From an uncultured Alteromonadaceae bacterium (lineage in GTDB: Bacteria > Pseudomonadota > Gammaproteobacteria > Enterobacterales > Alteromonadaceae), in contig CATMRP010000004.1 in assembly GCA_950073835.1 (NCBI GenBank), forward strand, positions 1 through 64,000: a stretch of 64,000 nucleotides of DNA, given 5' to 3'. The notes under the pieces were generated by a model, which was given only the letters and a program-made list of their open reading frames with translations, had not been told where the DNA came from and ran no database searches. The translations under genes and the position numbers were made by a program. Shown piece by piece: positions 10,083-20,702 of this stretch (position 1 is the stretch's first letter; each line of letters begins with the position of its first letter).

Positions 10083-12968
10083 TTAAAACGTTGCTCTGAG
10101 CCCCAGGTAATAACGCGTTCCGGTCATTTCTACCAAACTCACCCGGTCACGCTGACCGTAGTATTGTAAGCGGGTTTCGTTAGTGAGGTTTATCGCCTCC
10201 AGAGACACCGTGAAGTTTTCGTTAATATCGTATGAGGCGCTTGCATCCAACTGCCCGTAAGCATCATTATACTCAGGCTGAATACCGTCTCCGGAGCGAC
10301 TACTTAAAAACGAATCGCGCCAGTTATAGGCAATACGCGCCTGTATCGCATCTTTGTCATAAAAGGCAATGATGTTATAGGAGTTTTTTGCAAAGCCTTC
10401 CAGGCCATTACCCGGCTCTACCACAGAGGGCAGATTAATCGGCGCCGCGCCACTGTCTTCACTGTCGGCATAGGTATAGTTTGCTTGTACACCTAAACCC
10501 GGCAAAAACTCAAAGTTATGCAACAAGCCTAATTCAATGCCCTGCACAGTACCGCCCGGACGGTTTTCCTTGCGGGTTGAATTAAAAGTTACTGTTTGGC
10601 CGAGATTGGCATAAGCCTCTACCAGATCGGGTGAAATTGGCCCCTGCCAGGCACCGACAGTGGTGATGGTAGAGATAAAGTTGGAAATATCCTTATAGAA
10701 GAATGCCGCGGAATAGGCGTTGCCATTATCACCGTAGTACTCAAGCGAGAAGTCGAACTGATCAACTTCATAAGACTGCAGATAAGGATTGCCCCCGGCA
10801 ATAGTGACTGTCGGGCTATCAACACCGGCTGTTTCCCTTAAGTTTGCACCAGCATCGGCCAGCGACGGACGGGTGATAGTCTGGGCTGCAGCCAGGCGCA
10901 TCATAAAGCCGTTCTCTAAATTAAGCACAAAGTTTGCGCTGGGCAGGAAATGGCTTTCTGAGGTTTCCACTTCTGACGCTTTCGCAGACGTCGTTGCCGT
11001 GTTATCCACCGACTCAGGCAGATTCGAGGATTGCTCATTGATCATTAGCAGGTCAATGGTTGATGCGGTACCTTGCGCGGTATTGTTAATATCGATGTAG
11101 CGGGCACCTACGTTCCCCCGCCAGGTGTAGTCACCCAGTTCGCCCTCAAGGTTAAAGCGCGCATACAGGGCGCCCATTGATTCCTGATTCTGATAAGTGC
11201 CACCCGGGCTTGCGTAGACCGTATCCCAGCCATTGTTAACAATGTCAGCGCGCCAGTCATCACCGTTTGCTACCGCTTGCTCAAGGTATGCCTGGGTTGC
11301 TTCGCGGTACGCCTGATGATCGCTGATTTGCACCCACTGACGAGGAAAGCCTGAGCCTTCGCCATCCATAAAGTTATTGTCAGACAATTCCAGCACCGAA
11401 TTGGGTAACACACCAATGGACGCATCTGTGCCCCAGGTACTGCCGTCACCAATCCACATGCCTGCACCATTCCACGCTTCGCCGCCGGTGACCGGGTCAA
11501 ACTCAGTTCCAAAGTTCATAAATGCGATCTCCCGATCAATATACGAGGCGCCCACTTTCACCGACACCAGCGGCCCGGCATCAATGTCGTACAAGGCATC
11601 CAGCTTGACTTCTTTTACCGTATCTTCAGCTTCGTTCGCAGCATAACGTTGCCAGGCTGCCCGCACTTTGGATAAATCAGTAACATCCAGACTGCCATTG
11701 GTAGATAAACTGGGAATTTCATTGCGATAGTCGAGGACAATTTCGCCTGGCTGAATATCACCATTGTCATCAAACAATGTGTAGTGCAAGGCTGTCGTAT
11801 CGTCGCCCTCATAGCTACTCTCGGCTTTTGAATAAGATGCATCAAATTCAATTACAAACCGGTCACCGGTATAAACACCGTTGTAGCCAAATGCTGTGGT
11901 TTGTGACTCTTCAAGTCCGTACACCACATTCATTTCAAGGTCGGTGTTAGCAATCGTTGCCTCCAGCAGAGTTCCTTCATCACTGACTACCGCGCGTGTG
12001 TAACGGGGTGTCTGGTTAGGTACCTGCAGGCCCGATCCCAGATATTCACGCTGAAAATCGGTATACAGGACATCTAAGGTTGATTCAAAACTATCATTGG
12101 GTGCCCACTGCAGCGCGAAGTTAGCCCCAAAGCGCTCGCGGTCCTCATCAATCATATTGAATATTGTGCGTCCCGGTCCGCGGCTTCCGTCCAGTGTAGT
12201 TGGGTTACCGTCTTCTCCGAGCACTTCACCAGCGTCCATGGGAAAGCCATAGCCGCTCCCATTGCCGGCATACTGATTCCAAAGGGATGTACGGTAGTTA
12301 TCAATGCGGTTGCTGTTTTCTTTGTACGAGGCGCCAAACAGAACGCCCCAGGTGTCGTCATCGAAGGTGTTGCTTACAACACCGGCAAATTCGGGCGTCG
12401 CCTCCTCTATAAGACTGTGATAGTTGGCTTTTGCCGTTGCAGAGGCATTAAAACCTGGTTGTTGGAGGGGCTTAGCGGTTTTTATGTTGACATATGCGCC
12501 AATACTGCCGGCGGTAAGATCTGCAGTGGGTGACTTGATCACATCTGCACCGCTTATCAGCTGCGAGGGCAACACCTGAAAGTCAAAGCTTCTGCTGCCC
12601 GTGGTAGTGGCCAGGGTACGATTATTCAGCTTTACAACATTAAACTGGGGGCCAAAACTACGCACACTGATTTGTGAACCTTCGCCATTTACCCGTGAAA
12701 TAGACACCCCGGTAATACGTTGCAGTGATTCCGCCACGTTCTGATCGGGAAACTTGCCGATGTCTTCAGCAACAATGCTGTCCTGGATGACATCTGAGGT
12801 TTGCTTCTGAAACGCTGCCTTTTCGAGGCTGCCTCGCAATCCCTTAACCTGAATTACCTCCATATTTTGCTCGCCAGATTCACTCTGCGCTAGCGCTGAG
12901 TGGCTTAAGGCACAAGTTGACAGTGCCGCAAGCACGGCAAGAGAAACTTTGCTTTTAATCATTTTCAT
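10083..12968 (-). CDS. TonB-dependent receptor
   Basis: Signal peptide; plug domain DVIQDSIVAEDIGKFPDQNVAESLQRITGVSISR; C-terminal aromatic YYLGLRATF. Confidence 0.93.
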   Translation of the reverse strand: MKMIKSKVSLAVLAALSTCALSHSALAQSESGEQNMEVIQVKGLRGSLEKAAFQKQTSDVIQDSIVAEDIGKFPDQNVAESLQRITGVSISRVNGEGSQISVRSFGPQFNVVKLNNRTLATTTGSRSFDFQVLPSQLISGADVIKSPTADLTAGSIGAYVNIKTAKPLQQPGFNASATAKANYHSLIEEATPEFAGVVSNTFDDDTWGVLFGASYKENSNRIDNYRTSLWNQYAGNGSGYGFPMDAGEVLGEDGNPTTLDGSRGPGRTIFNMIDEDRERFGANFALQWAPNDSFESTLDVLYTDFQREYLGSGLQVPNQTPRYTRAVVSDEGTLLEATIANTDLEMNVVYGLEESQTTAFGYNGVYTGDRFVIEFDASYSKAESSYEGDDTTALHYTLFDDNGDIQPGEIVLDYRNEIPSLSTNGSLDVTDLSKVRAAWQRYAANEAEDTVKEVKLDALYDIDAGPLVSVKVGASYIDREIAFMNFGTEFDPVTGGEAWNGAGMWIGDGSTWGTDASIGVLPNSVLELSDNNFMDGEGSGFPRQWVQISDHQAYREATQAYLEQAVANGDDWRADIVNNGWDTVYASPGGTYQNQESMGALYARFNLEGELGDYTWRGNVGARYIDINNTAQGTASTIDLLMINEQSSNLPESVDNTATTSAKASEVETSESHFLPSANFVLNLENGFMMRLAAAQTITRPSLADAGANLRETAGVDSPTVTIAGGNPYLQSYEVDQFDFSLEYYGDNGNAYSAAFFYKDISNFISTITTVGAWQGPISPDLVEAYANLGQTVTFNSTRKENRPGGTVQGIELGLLHNFEFLPGLGVQANYTYADSEDSGAAPINLPSVVEPGNGLEGFAKNSYNIIAFYDKDAIQARIAYNWRDSFLSSRSGDGIQPEYNDAYGQLDASASYDINENFTVSLEAINLTNETRLQYYGQRDRVSLVEMTGTRYYLGLRATF

Positions 12969-13198
12969 CTCATCTCAGTTCTTACAATATTTCAGATCTG
13001 TTCATAACAAGTTGCGCTGCATGTACAGACCAGCTGTGTGTCGAATTTCCGGCGATTATCGTCCGCTCGTGTGCGATATCTTTAGCCGTACTGCGCTTTG
13101 GCCATCGTTTTTATTTGTTAATACATCCGCTGCTACCACTTACCAGAGCCGACCTGTTAACAATTTTGCTCAAATTCGCAATATCTTTATAACACACA

Positions 13199-13214
13199 GG
13201 GTAAACGTTTACCA
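13199..13214. promoter_or_regulatory. LacI-family-type operator candidate
   Basis: GGGTAAACGTTTACCA, near-perfect palindrome upstream of the TonB receptor (minus strand). Confidence 0.6.
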
Positions 13215-13616
13215 AATTATTTACCTGAATTTTCCTTTTTGATTTCTTTATTTGCAGCCAGAGATAACCTATTTCTAACCGGAAAAACATCGCCGGAAAT
13301 AAAGAAGAAAGGCATAAAATTAAGATTTAGTATTTAAAAAACAACAGGATGAAAAATATTCTGGGGTATATTCCTCAACGGTAAAGCAACAAAACCGTCA
13401 GTAAACTTCATTTATTAAACAGCTTCATCAGGGCTAGCTGCGCACAGAAGATTCCTCACCTCGCCAGATAACCAACAAAAACCATTAAATATCAGTAATT
13501 AAAACAATATAAAACAGACACGGGAAGCTGCTTTACGCAAGTTAATAGTAAACACTTTGTTATTTTTATGTATGAACAGTGTTGAATTACCTTAAGGTAA
13601 AGGATACCTTTTTAAA

Positions 13617-13632
13617 GGGTAATCGATTTCCC
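13617..13632. promoter_or_regulatory. LacI-family-type operator candidate upstream of GH53
   Basis: GGGTAATCGATTTCCC, imperfect palindrome about 65 bp upstream of the GH53 start. Confidence 0.55.
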
Positions 13633-13698
13633 TTTGCAATTTATGACTAACTCGACTTATGACTAACTACTATCCCTCAATACAGAATGGAGCACGTT

Positions 13699-15237
13699 AT
13701 GACCTTTACAACAAAGTGGTTTCAAACCGTTGAACCGGCAGCGCACAAAAGGCGTCCGTCGATAGTCAAAGCTTCAGGCCTGGCTCTGGGGCTTTTATTT
13801 TCCGGCCAGGTACTGAGCCAGAACCTGGTAACAAATCCAGGTTTTGAAAATGGTGTCAGTGGATGGAATACGTCCGGCACAACGTCAGCACAGATAATTG
13901 AGTCATCCGGCCGCAGCGGTAACCGGCTAACTCACTGGTCTGCTGACAGCAGTTACTCGGTGTCGACTTATCAGACGATAACCGGTCTGACTCCGGGTTC
14001 GTATCGTCTGTCAGCATATACAATTGGCGGCAATACCGATGAAGCCACACTGTTTGCCAGTGATTGCGGCGGTCAGAACAGCCAGACCGTGATTCCTGCT
14101 GCGGCATGGGGTAACTGGACGCAAGTGGTGCTGGATAACATTCAGGTAACCAGCAGTAGCTGTACCATCGGCATTTATACCCAAAACTCTGACTGGACCA
14201 GCATTGACGATGTTACCTTTGAACTGCAGTCACCCGCGCCAGGCACAAGTAACGACACTGCCGTTGAAATACTTGCCGATAAAGGATTTAACTATGCGCG
14301 CATTCGCTTGCTGGTAACTCCGCCAGATAGCTATGCGTTGCATCAGGATCTGGATTATGTGATTGCTATGGCCAAAGAAGCCAGGGCAAACAATATGAAT
14401 ATTCTGCTCGATATCTTTTACTCTAACTGGTGGGCTGATCCGGGCCAGAACTGGGCCCCTGCGGAGTGGTTTAATCAGGATGTAAATACTCTGGAAAATA
14501 CCGTGTATAACTACACCCGTGATGTGCTTAACCAGATGGCAGCAGAAGGCGTATTGCCGAATATGGTGCAGGTGGGTAACGAAGTAAACCCCGGCATGCT
14601 ATGGAATCTGGGTAATATCAGCGACAATGGATGGGGTAACTTTGTGAGATTTACCAACTCAGGGTACGATGCCGTAAAAAGCGTGTCGAACAATATTCCG
14701 GTCATCATTCATTACGCTGGTGTGGGCAGTGCCGCCACGTCCTGGTATGCCAGTTATACCAACAACGGCGGTAAAATGGATGCTATCGGACTGTCTTTTT
14801 ACGAAATGTGGCACGGTACAATTAACGATGCCACCACCACTATCAGCACGCTGCACAGCTACTTTAACATACCGGTATATATGGTAGAAACCGCTGCATA
14901 CTGGACCACCAGTGATGCAGGTAGCACTACGTCTTATCCGCAAACCAAACAAGGCCAGTATGACTACCTCTTTGATTTGACCAATGCGGTTAAAAATATT
15001 AATGGCTTCGCCGGCCTGTTTTATTGGGGGGCCACCTGGACACAATCCAACAATTGGTTGAATGCTCCTGACTGGCAGGATGACGATGCCGCCACACGTT
15101 CTTTGTTTGACAACAATGCGCAGGTCAACCCTGCTGCCAGTGCCATAATGGATGCTGGCGGGTTGTCAATTCGAGGAGTGGATATCTCAGAGGCACATTA
15201 TATCGAGTCAAATGGCGTACAATATCTGGATAATTAA
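13699..15237 (+). CDS. Glycoside hydrolase family 53 endo-beta-1,4-galactanase with N-terminal carbohydrate-binding-like module
   Basis: Signal peptide; NLVTNPGFENGVSGWNT (CBM-like); EILADKGFNYARIRLLVTPP, NWWADPGQNWAPAEW, VQVGNEVNPGMLWNLG characteristic of GH53. The motif IRGVDISEAHYIESNGVQYLDN lies at the extreme C-terminus. Confidence 0.85.
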   Translation: MTFTTKWFQTVEPAAHKRRPSIVKASGLALGLLFSGQVLSQNLVTNPGFENGVSGWNTSGTTSAQIIESSGRSGNRLTHWSADSSYSVSTYQTITGLTPGSYRLSAYTIGGNTDEATLFASDCGGQNSQTVIPAAAWGNWTQVVLDNIQVTSSSCTIGIYTQNSDWTSIDDVTFELQSPAPGTSNDTAVEILADKGFNYARIRLLVTPPDSYALHQDLDYVIAMAKEARANNMNILLDIFYSNWWADPGQNWAPAEWFNQDVNTLENTVYNYTRDVLNQMAAEGVLPNMVQVGNEVNPGMLWNLGNISDNGWGNFVRFTNSGYDAVKSVSNNIPVIIHYAGVGSAATSWYASYTNNGGKMDAIGLSFYEMWHGTINDATTTISTLHSYFNIPVYMVETAAYWTTSDAGSTTSYPQTKQGQYDYLFDLTNAVKNINGFAGLFYWGATWTQSNNWLNAPDWQDDDAATRSLFDNNAQVNPAASAIMDAGGLSIRGVDISEAHYIESNGVQYLDN

Positions 15238-15270
15238 GCGCTAATCCATTAATGTCGCTGTTATACAGAC

Positions 15271-15299
15271 AAAGCCTGTTGCACTGCCAACAGGCTTTT
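15271..15299 (+). terminator. Rho-independent-like terminator after GH53
   Basis: AAAGCCTGTTGCACTGCCAACAGGCTTTT hairpin followed by T-rich sequence. Confidence 0.7.
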
Positions 15300-15390
15300 C
15301 TGTATGTCGTAGCATATAAATGAGGTAAGCTGTTGATTATGCACACTCGTTTGTTTTTACCGAGGATGATTTAGCTAACAGGCCAATACC

Positions 15391-16707
15391 ATGCTTAAAC
15401 ACAAAGTGGCTCTGGGTAGTGGTTTTTTTGCCATTTTCTTTGTTGGTCATGGGATCGGTGCCCTGGCCATACCTTATTACCAAATGACGCTGGGCGTGGA
15501 CCCCTTTTTGTTAGGTCTGGTGCTGACCATTCCGGTTTTTTTCTCAGCGCTAATCAGCCCATGGGCGGCGACAGTCATTGATACCTTCTCACCTGTGCGA
15601 CACAGCCATCGCGTTATATTGACAGCGTCCGGCTGGTTTTGTGCGCTGTCATTTGCAGCAATGTGGCGGGTCCCCACTCACTGGTCGGATACGCTCAGCA
15701 TACTTTACCTGTTTGGATGCTCACTGGTCTTTTTCTTTTTTGCTACCTTCATGACGGTAGTAGTGCGCTGCCTGGCTGTTGAGTCAACCTCTGAGAGCCA
15801 TGAGCTGACTGCCGTAATGGGGTTCACCACTGTATTTGAAAAGCTCGGCTCTATCATCTATTTCTGGCTGTTTCCGCTGGCCCAGTCAAAACTGTTTTTT
15901 TCCCTTACGCTGGGTATGAAAACCATTGGCTTATGGGTATCTGTGCTTCTGATCGGTATGCTTTCAAGCATCAGTGGTCTGTTGTGTCGTTCCAGGGCAA
16001 AACGAGCCATAGCCCATGAAAACAACCCGGCCAGCACGCCTTTTTCGCCGTCCCTTTACAGCCAGGTCAAATGGCTGTTTGCCGTTACCGTAATCCAGTT
16101 TGGTCTCATCGGTGTGTGCATCAACCTGGATTTTTACGTGTTGGTCTACTTTGTGAACGCCGGTGACATTGCTCAGGGTGCGATCTGGAAAGGTTACCTT
16201 TCTACCGGTTATGCCCTGTTTGGATTGCTGGCTATTCCGGTGATAGTAAAAGCCGGCAACCACTTTGGTAAGAAGCGAACCCTGCAATTCATTTATGTTG
16301 TTAATTGCATTAATGCAGTGAGTAAGTGGTTTGTTTATCAGCCGGGGATGGAATACTGGCTTATTATCGACAGTTTACTCGGAACCTGGGTCTGGACAGC
16401 GCACACAACACTCATACCGGCACTACTTGCAGACATCTGTTATGAAAACCAACGTCTTACGGGCAGCTTAAGCGACAGTTATGTGGTTGCACGCCATAAC
16501 CGCGTAGCAAACCTGGCGCTGGTCATATCCTTTGTAGGCTCAGGTTTACTGCTCAATGTTATTGGCTTTAATGCAGATACCACTGCAGCTCAGTCGGACT
16601 CGGTGCTGCTCACAATGCGACTGGTGTTGGTTGCTGGCAGTCTGGTTTTCAGCGGGTTAGCGTTGTTGGTGCTGAGTAAGTTTACCTTTCAGCGCACAGT
16701 TACGTAG
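15391..16707 (+). CDS. MFS transporter (sugar/GPH-like symporter)
   Basis: 12-TM-like hydrophobic protein with GIGALAIPYYQMTLGVDPFLLGLVLTIP, as in GPH/MelB-like MFS; located in a sugar locus. Confidence 0.75.
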   Translation: MLKHKVALGSGFFAIFFVGHGIGALAIPYYQMTLGVDPFLLGLVLTIPVFFSALISPWAATVIDTFSPVRHSHRVILTASGWFCALSFAAMWRVPTHWSDTLSILYLFGCSLVFFFFATFMTVVVRCLAVESTSESHELTAVMGFTTVFEKLGSIIYFWLFPLAQSKLFFSLTLGMKTIGLWVSVLLIGMLSSISGLLCRSRAKRAIAHENNPASTPFSPSLYSQVKWLFAVTVIQFGLIGVCINLDFYVLVYFVNAGDIAQGAIWKGYLSTGYALFGLLAIPVIVKAGNHFGKKRTLQFIYVVNCINAVSKWFVYQPGMEYWLIIDSLLGTWVWTAHTTLIPALLADICYENQRLTGSLSDSYVVARHNRVANLALVISFVGSGLLLNVIGFNADTTAAQSDSVLLTMRLVLVAGSLVFSGLALLVLSKFTFQRTVT

Positions 16708-16738
16708 CGTCAGCCAACATCCTGATGGCAAACTGCCC

Positions 16739-17746
16739 TTAAACGGGCGCTGCCGCTACGCTGTCACGCTCAATTAATGCCGATGTAAACAAGTGGGTTT
16801 TATTTTCCGGTGTGGCTGTGTCTTTGGCTAAATCGATAGCCAGTTTCGCGGCGTAGTTGGCCATTTCTTCAATGGGGTATTTGATAGTAGACAGTGTTGG
16901 GATACAGGCTTTACATAGTGCAGAATCATCAAAGCCCACTACAGAGACCTGTTGAGGCACCTTGTATCCATTTTTTACCAGCTCATGAACTACGCCCACC
17001 GCCATCAAATCGTTATAAGCAATGACTGCCGAAAAGGGCTCGCCACTTTGTAACAGTTCTCTGGCACAGGCTTTACCGCCTTCGAGGTTGGCTGTGGACT
17101 CCGCCAGTAGGTTTTCATTAAAGTTAAGGCCTTGCATCATAAAACCCTGACGCACGCCCAACAAACGCTGCTGAGGATCGCGGTTCTGATAAATGCTGGT
17201 TGCCACGGCAATGTGTTTGTGACCCTGGCTGGCTAACAAATCGACGATTTGTGCTGAGGAAGCCACATTGTCGAACCATACACAGCGATTGGCAATTTTG
17301 GGAATGTAACGATTAATGAAAACCAGCCCTTTATAGCGTTCACTTAACTCGATCAATTGCTTATCGGTTAAATAATCGCTGTGCATAAGAATCGACTCAC
17401 AGCCCTTGCCATGCAAGCTTTCAATGGCGGCCATTTCTGACTCTTCCTCATACAGGGAATTGCAGATAAGCAAACTGTAACCGTTAGCCCTTGCTGCGAC
17501 TTCAGCGCCCGCGGCAAGGTTACCAAAAAACTCCATCGAAATTTTGGGAGTAATGAGCCCCACATTCATGGTTTGGCGGTGCAAAAAAGCCTGTGAGGAA
17601 GAATTGGGTTTGTAGCCGAGTTCCTGAATAATTTTTTGCACTCTGGCGCGGCATGCGTCACCGACTTTCCCCTTGCCATTTACGACCCGGGAAACAGTCG
17701 CTGAAGAGACGCCAGCAGCCCTTGCTACATCACTGATTGTTACCAC
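16739..17746 (-). CDS. LacI-family transcriptional regulator
   Basis: N-terminal MVTISDVARAAGVSSATVSRVVNGKGKVGDACRARVQKIIQELGYKPN. Confidence 0.95.
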   Translation of the reverse strand: MVTISDVARAAGVSSATVSRVVNGKGKVGDACRARVQKIIQELGYKPNSSSQAFLHRQTMNVGLITPKISMEFFGNLAAGAEVAARANGYSLLICNSLYEEESEMAAIESLHGKGCESILMHSDYLTDKQLIELSERYKGLVFINRYIPKIANRCVWFDNVASSAQIVDLLASQGHKHIAVATSIYQNRDPQQRLLGVRQGFMMQGLNFNENLLAESTANLEGGKACARELLQSGEPFSAVIAYNDLMAVGVVHELVKNGYKVPQQVSVVGFDDSALCKACIPTLSTIKYPIEEMANYAAKLAIDLAKDTATPENKTHLFTSALIERDSVAAAPV

Positions 17747-17941
17747 AAATCTTCCTCAAATCCAGTTTTTAAAGTTATAGTAAAGCGGGCACTGACTGCA
17801 AGTCAAAGCCTGCGTGACATTTGATTGTAAGCGCACTCCGCCTGACTCACTTATCCCTGACTCATTTATAAGAGTGCAGCTATACCGGCTTGCCCTTCAC
17901 GCCGTTAAAAGCAAGCCGTAGCGCTTATTTACCCGCAAACA

Positions 17942-20323
17942 CTAAAACGTATACGACGCCGCACCGAGTTCAGGTGACTCAACGGTAATTGTTGCACCGT
18001 CAGGTTCTCCAAAGGTTTTCATCAGAAAAGCCCCCTGACCTCGCTCACTGACGACCGGTTCAGGATTCACCAGTTCCAGGTTGCCTGTGGCAGTCAGGCT
18101 GATTGGAATGCCATTGTCGTAAACCGGATTGCCGTTCGCATCGCGTAACTGCGCGTAAACAAAAATCAGATCGGGCGACTCGCTGGCAATGGCAACACCA
18201 GCAGTATCTACCGCTAATGTCAGGCGCTCTGCCTCCCCCGGAGTCACCACTTCATGCTGTGCAACCTGCTGGCCGTCAATATAGGCCTCTGCGCGCAATG
18301 TCCCCGCAGTAAACTCAGCAAGACTAAAAGTAAGCGGAGGGTGGGGTAAGTGACTGGATAGTCGGGTGCGCTGTGGTGACTTTCTCTCTACAAGCTGATC
18401 GTTTAAGTACAGCGCAACTTCCTCGGCGTTGCTATAAATCCGGATGTCAGTACTGGAACTGCTTTGCCACTCGCTGGCGATAAAGACCATGGGTCCGCTG
18501 TCGTAAGCAGCACTCTCATGATCCGGTGAGCGCTGGCTTTGATAGAAATAATAGCTGTACTTAGGTTGCCGGTACACACTCATTGTGCCGGATGCTTCAA
18601 TATCGTCGGCATAGCCGCGGTTGTAATCAAACATTACCCAGTACCCATCAGCATACGCCGGTGTCTGCAGATTATCGTTATGAGCCTCCTGAATATTAGT
18701 GGCTTGCTGTAACAAACGCTTTTCTCCACTGCCTAACAATTGGCGACTGGTACGTTCCTCTTCTTTAAGCCCCTGCCAGTCATCCTGATTCAGCCCGGCA
18801 TTCTGGGCGTAATACTCCCAGTCACCGTACTCAGACACATTATAGGGTTGTCTTGGCTCTTCATAATGTTTGAGTCGGTGTTGTCGAGCTTGCAAGTAGA
18901 TGTCGTAGCCATGCATCCAGCCAGCAGAAAGCGCCCCCGGATACTCTTCTTTTACCGTATTATCTAATTCAGCAACAAACGCCTCCGGCATCGCTGACTC
19001 GTTCAAGGAGCACTCCCAGGCCATCACGGATGGATGGTTGCGGTCGCGACGGATCAGATCCCGGCAGGTTTCTATCACCTGCGCCTGAAATGCAGGATCC
19101 GGGTTATAAAACTGCCAGCCCAGAATGGCGTTAAGCAGCACTAACCCAAGTTCGTCTGCTGCTTTCATAAACGCCGGAGAGTGGGGATAATGAGATAACC
19201 GCACATAATTAAAGCCGGCCGACTTAATGCGCACTGCATCGCGATAATCAGCCTGAGGAGACAGCGCATAACCAACATGCGGGTATTCCTGATGGCGGTT
19301 AACACCACGCAAGAATACTTGTTCTCCGTTAATCAGAAGCTCGTGGTTGTCGTTAAAGGCAAACTCGCGGATACCAATTCTGCGGCTTTGCCGCTCCATT
19401 AACTCACCGTTATGCAGTAACGTTGTCTCCAGTTCATACAGGTTTGGCGAGTCAGGGCTCCATAAACGGGGCTGTTCAACTGTGAGCTGCTGTTCAAGCT
19501 TTTGATCCGCGCCTGCAGGCAAAACTATGCCCTGTTCCTCACTCAGAATAACTTCATCGTTGAATCGCAACGTCTGGCGCACTGTAACCTGCTTATTAGC
19601 AGCGCTGCGGTTGTGCAAATGAGTAGCAACATTCACTAGCGATTGCGCTTCGTCTACCGTGGGATAGGTGACAAATACCCCACCACCGGCGACTTTATTC
19701 GCCAATTGCTCATCGGTGATATGAACAGGCTCTTTAACAACCAGTGATACACTTCTGTACAGCCCACCATAAGTATTGAAATCCAATGTAGATAGTGGCT
19801 TGGGACCAATCAATTCATTGTCACGATTATCCAGCTTCACCAGTAATGTATTGTTACCAGGCTGCAGGTGATCAGTGAGGTCGAGGGTGAAAGGCAGGTA
19901 ACCGCCTTTGTGGTGCCCTATTTTTTTACCGTTTAACCACACGTCAGCGACTTTCATTGCCGCCTCGAAACGAATAAGGACGATTTTATCCTGCCACGAA
20001 TCTGACCACGGTAAGGCGCGTTGATACCAGGCAGTGCCCTGCCATTGATTATTAACGATCATGGGTTCAACTTTTGGCGTATGTGGCAGCGTTACTTCAG
20101 TCCAATTCGCTTGTGTCAGTGCACCCCTGTCTTCAACATCACGAACGAACCGCCACCCGGCATTTAAACTATATGGTGTTGGCACCTCATTCGTTAGCGA
20201 GGTGGAAAGCGTTCCCTGATGGTGAACCTGACTATGATTTAATTGCGATGCGACTGGTGGGTTGGTGTCTTTGGCACATCCTGACAGTGCCAATAAAGGA
20301 AGCAAGAAAACACACTTTTTCAC
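17942..20323 (-). CDS. Glycoside hydrolase family 2 (beta-galactosidase-like) lipoprotein
   Basis: Lipobox LALSGCAKD; GH2 motifs AWYQRALPW, LRGVNRHQEYPHVGYA, RLSHYPHSPAFMKAADELGLVLL, HPSVMAWECSLNE. Confidence 0.88.
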   Translation of the reverse strand: MKKCVFLLPLLALSGCAKDTNPPVASQLNHSQVHHQGTLSTSLTNEVPTPYSLNAGWRFVRDVEDRGALTQANWTEVTLPHTPKVEPMIVNNQWQGTAWYQRALPWSDSWQDKIVLIRFEAAMKVADVWLNGKKIGHHKGGYLPFTLDLTDHLQPGNNTLLVKLDNRDNELIGPKPLSTLDFNTYGGLYRSVSLVVKEPVHITDEQLANKVAGGGVFVTYPTVDEAQSLVNVATHLHNRSAANKQVTVRQTLRFNDEVILSEEQGIVLPAGADQKLEQQLTVEQPRLWSPDSPNLYELETTLLHNGELMERQSRRIGIREFAFNDNHELLINGEQVFLRGVNRHQEYPHVGYALSPQADYRDAVRIKSAGFNYVRLSHYPHSPAFMKAADELGLVLLNAILGWQFYNPDPAFQAQVIETCRDLIRRDRNHPSVMAWECSLNESAMPEAFVAELDNTVKEEYPGALSAGWMHGYDIYLQARQHRLKHYEEPRQPYNVSEYGDWEYYAQNAGLNQDDWQGLKEEERTSRQLLGSGEKRLLQQATNIQEAHNDNLQTPAYADGYWVMFDYNRGYADDIEASGTMSVYRQPKYSYYFYQSQRSPDHESAAYDSGPMVFIASEWQSSSSTDIRIYSNAEEVALYLNDQLVERKSPQRTRLSSHLPHPPLTFSLAEFTAGTLRAEAYIDGQQVAQHEVVTPGEAERLTLAVDTAGVAIASESPDLIFVYAQLRDANGNPVYDNGIPISLTATGNLELVNPEPVVSERGQGAFLMKTFGEPDGATITVESPELGAASYTF

Positions 20324-20480
20324 TCAATTTACCTTTCAAACTGTGATGGCTGATCACGCTTTACACTGAGCCAGGCGTCTGTTCAGCACGCCCTGTTTAA
20401 GCGAAGACAGCCAGTTAACATACGAATAACATCAGGGTAGCTTGAACCGCCAAGAAATGAAAGAGGTTTCCCAAAAAAAG

Positions 20481-20495
20481 GGTAACAATTACCCT
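20481..20495. promoter_or_regulatory. Operator candidate between divergent GH2 genes
   Basis: GGGTAACAATTACCC palindrome, 15 bp (odd spacing relative to the others). Confidence 0.5.
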
Positions 20496-20702
20496 TTAAA
20501 TTTTAGTTGAAAAAACGCTAATCAACAATAAGATGAAAGCGCAAATATCTGTTAATTATATAATTTTAGGAAATCATCAGCCGTAAAAAGGTATCATAAT
20601 CCTTATTAACAAGGTTAAAACAAAAGGAAAATTCACCGTCTCATTTGCCTGAATGTTAAATTTTATGTCATATTAGGGAAAACAAAAACGGCTATATTCC
20701 TT

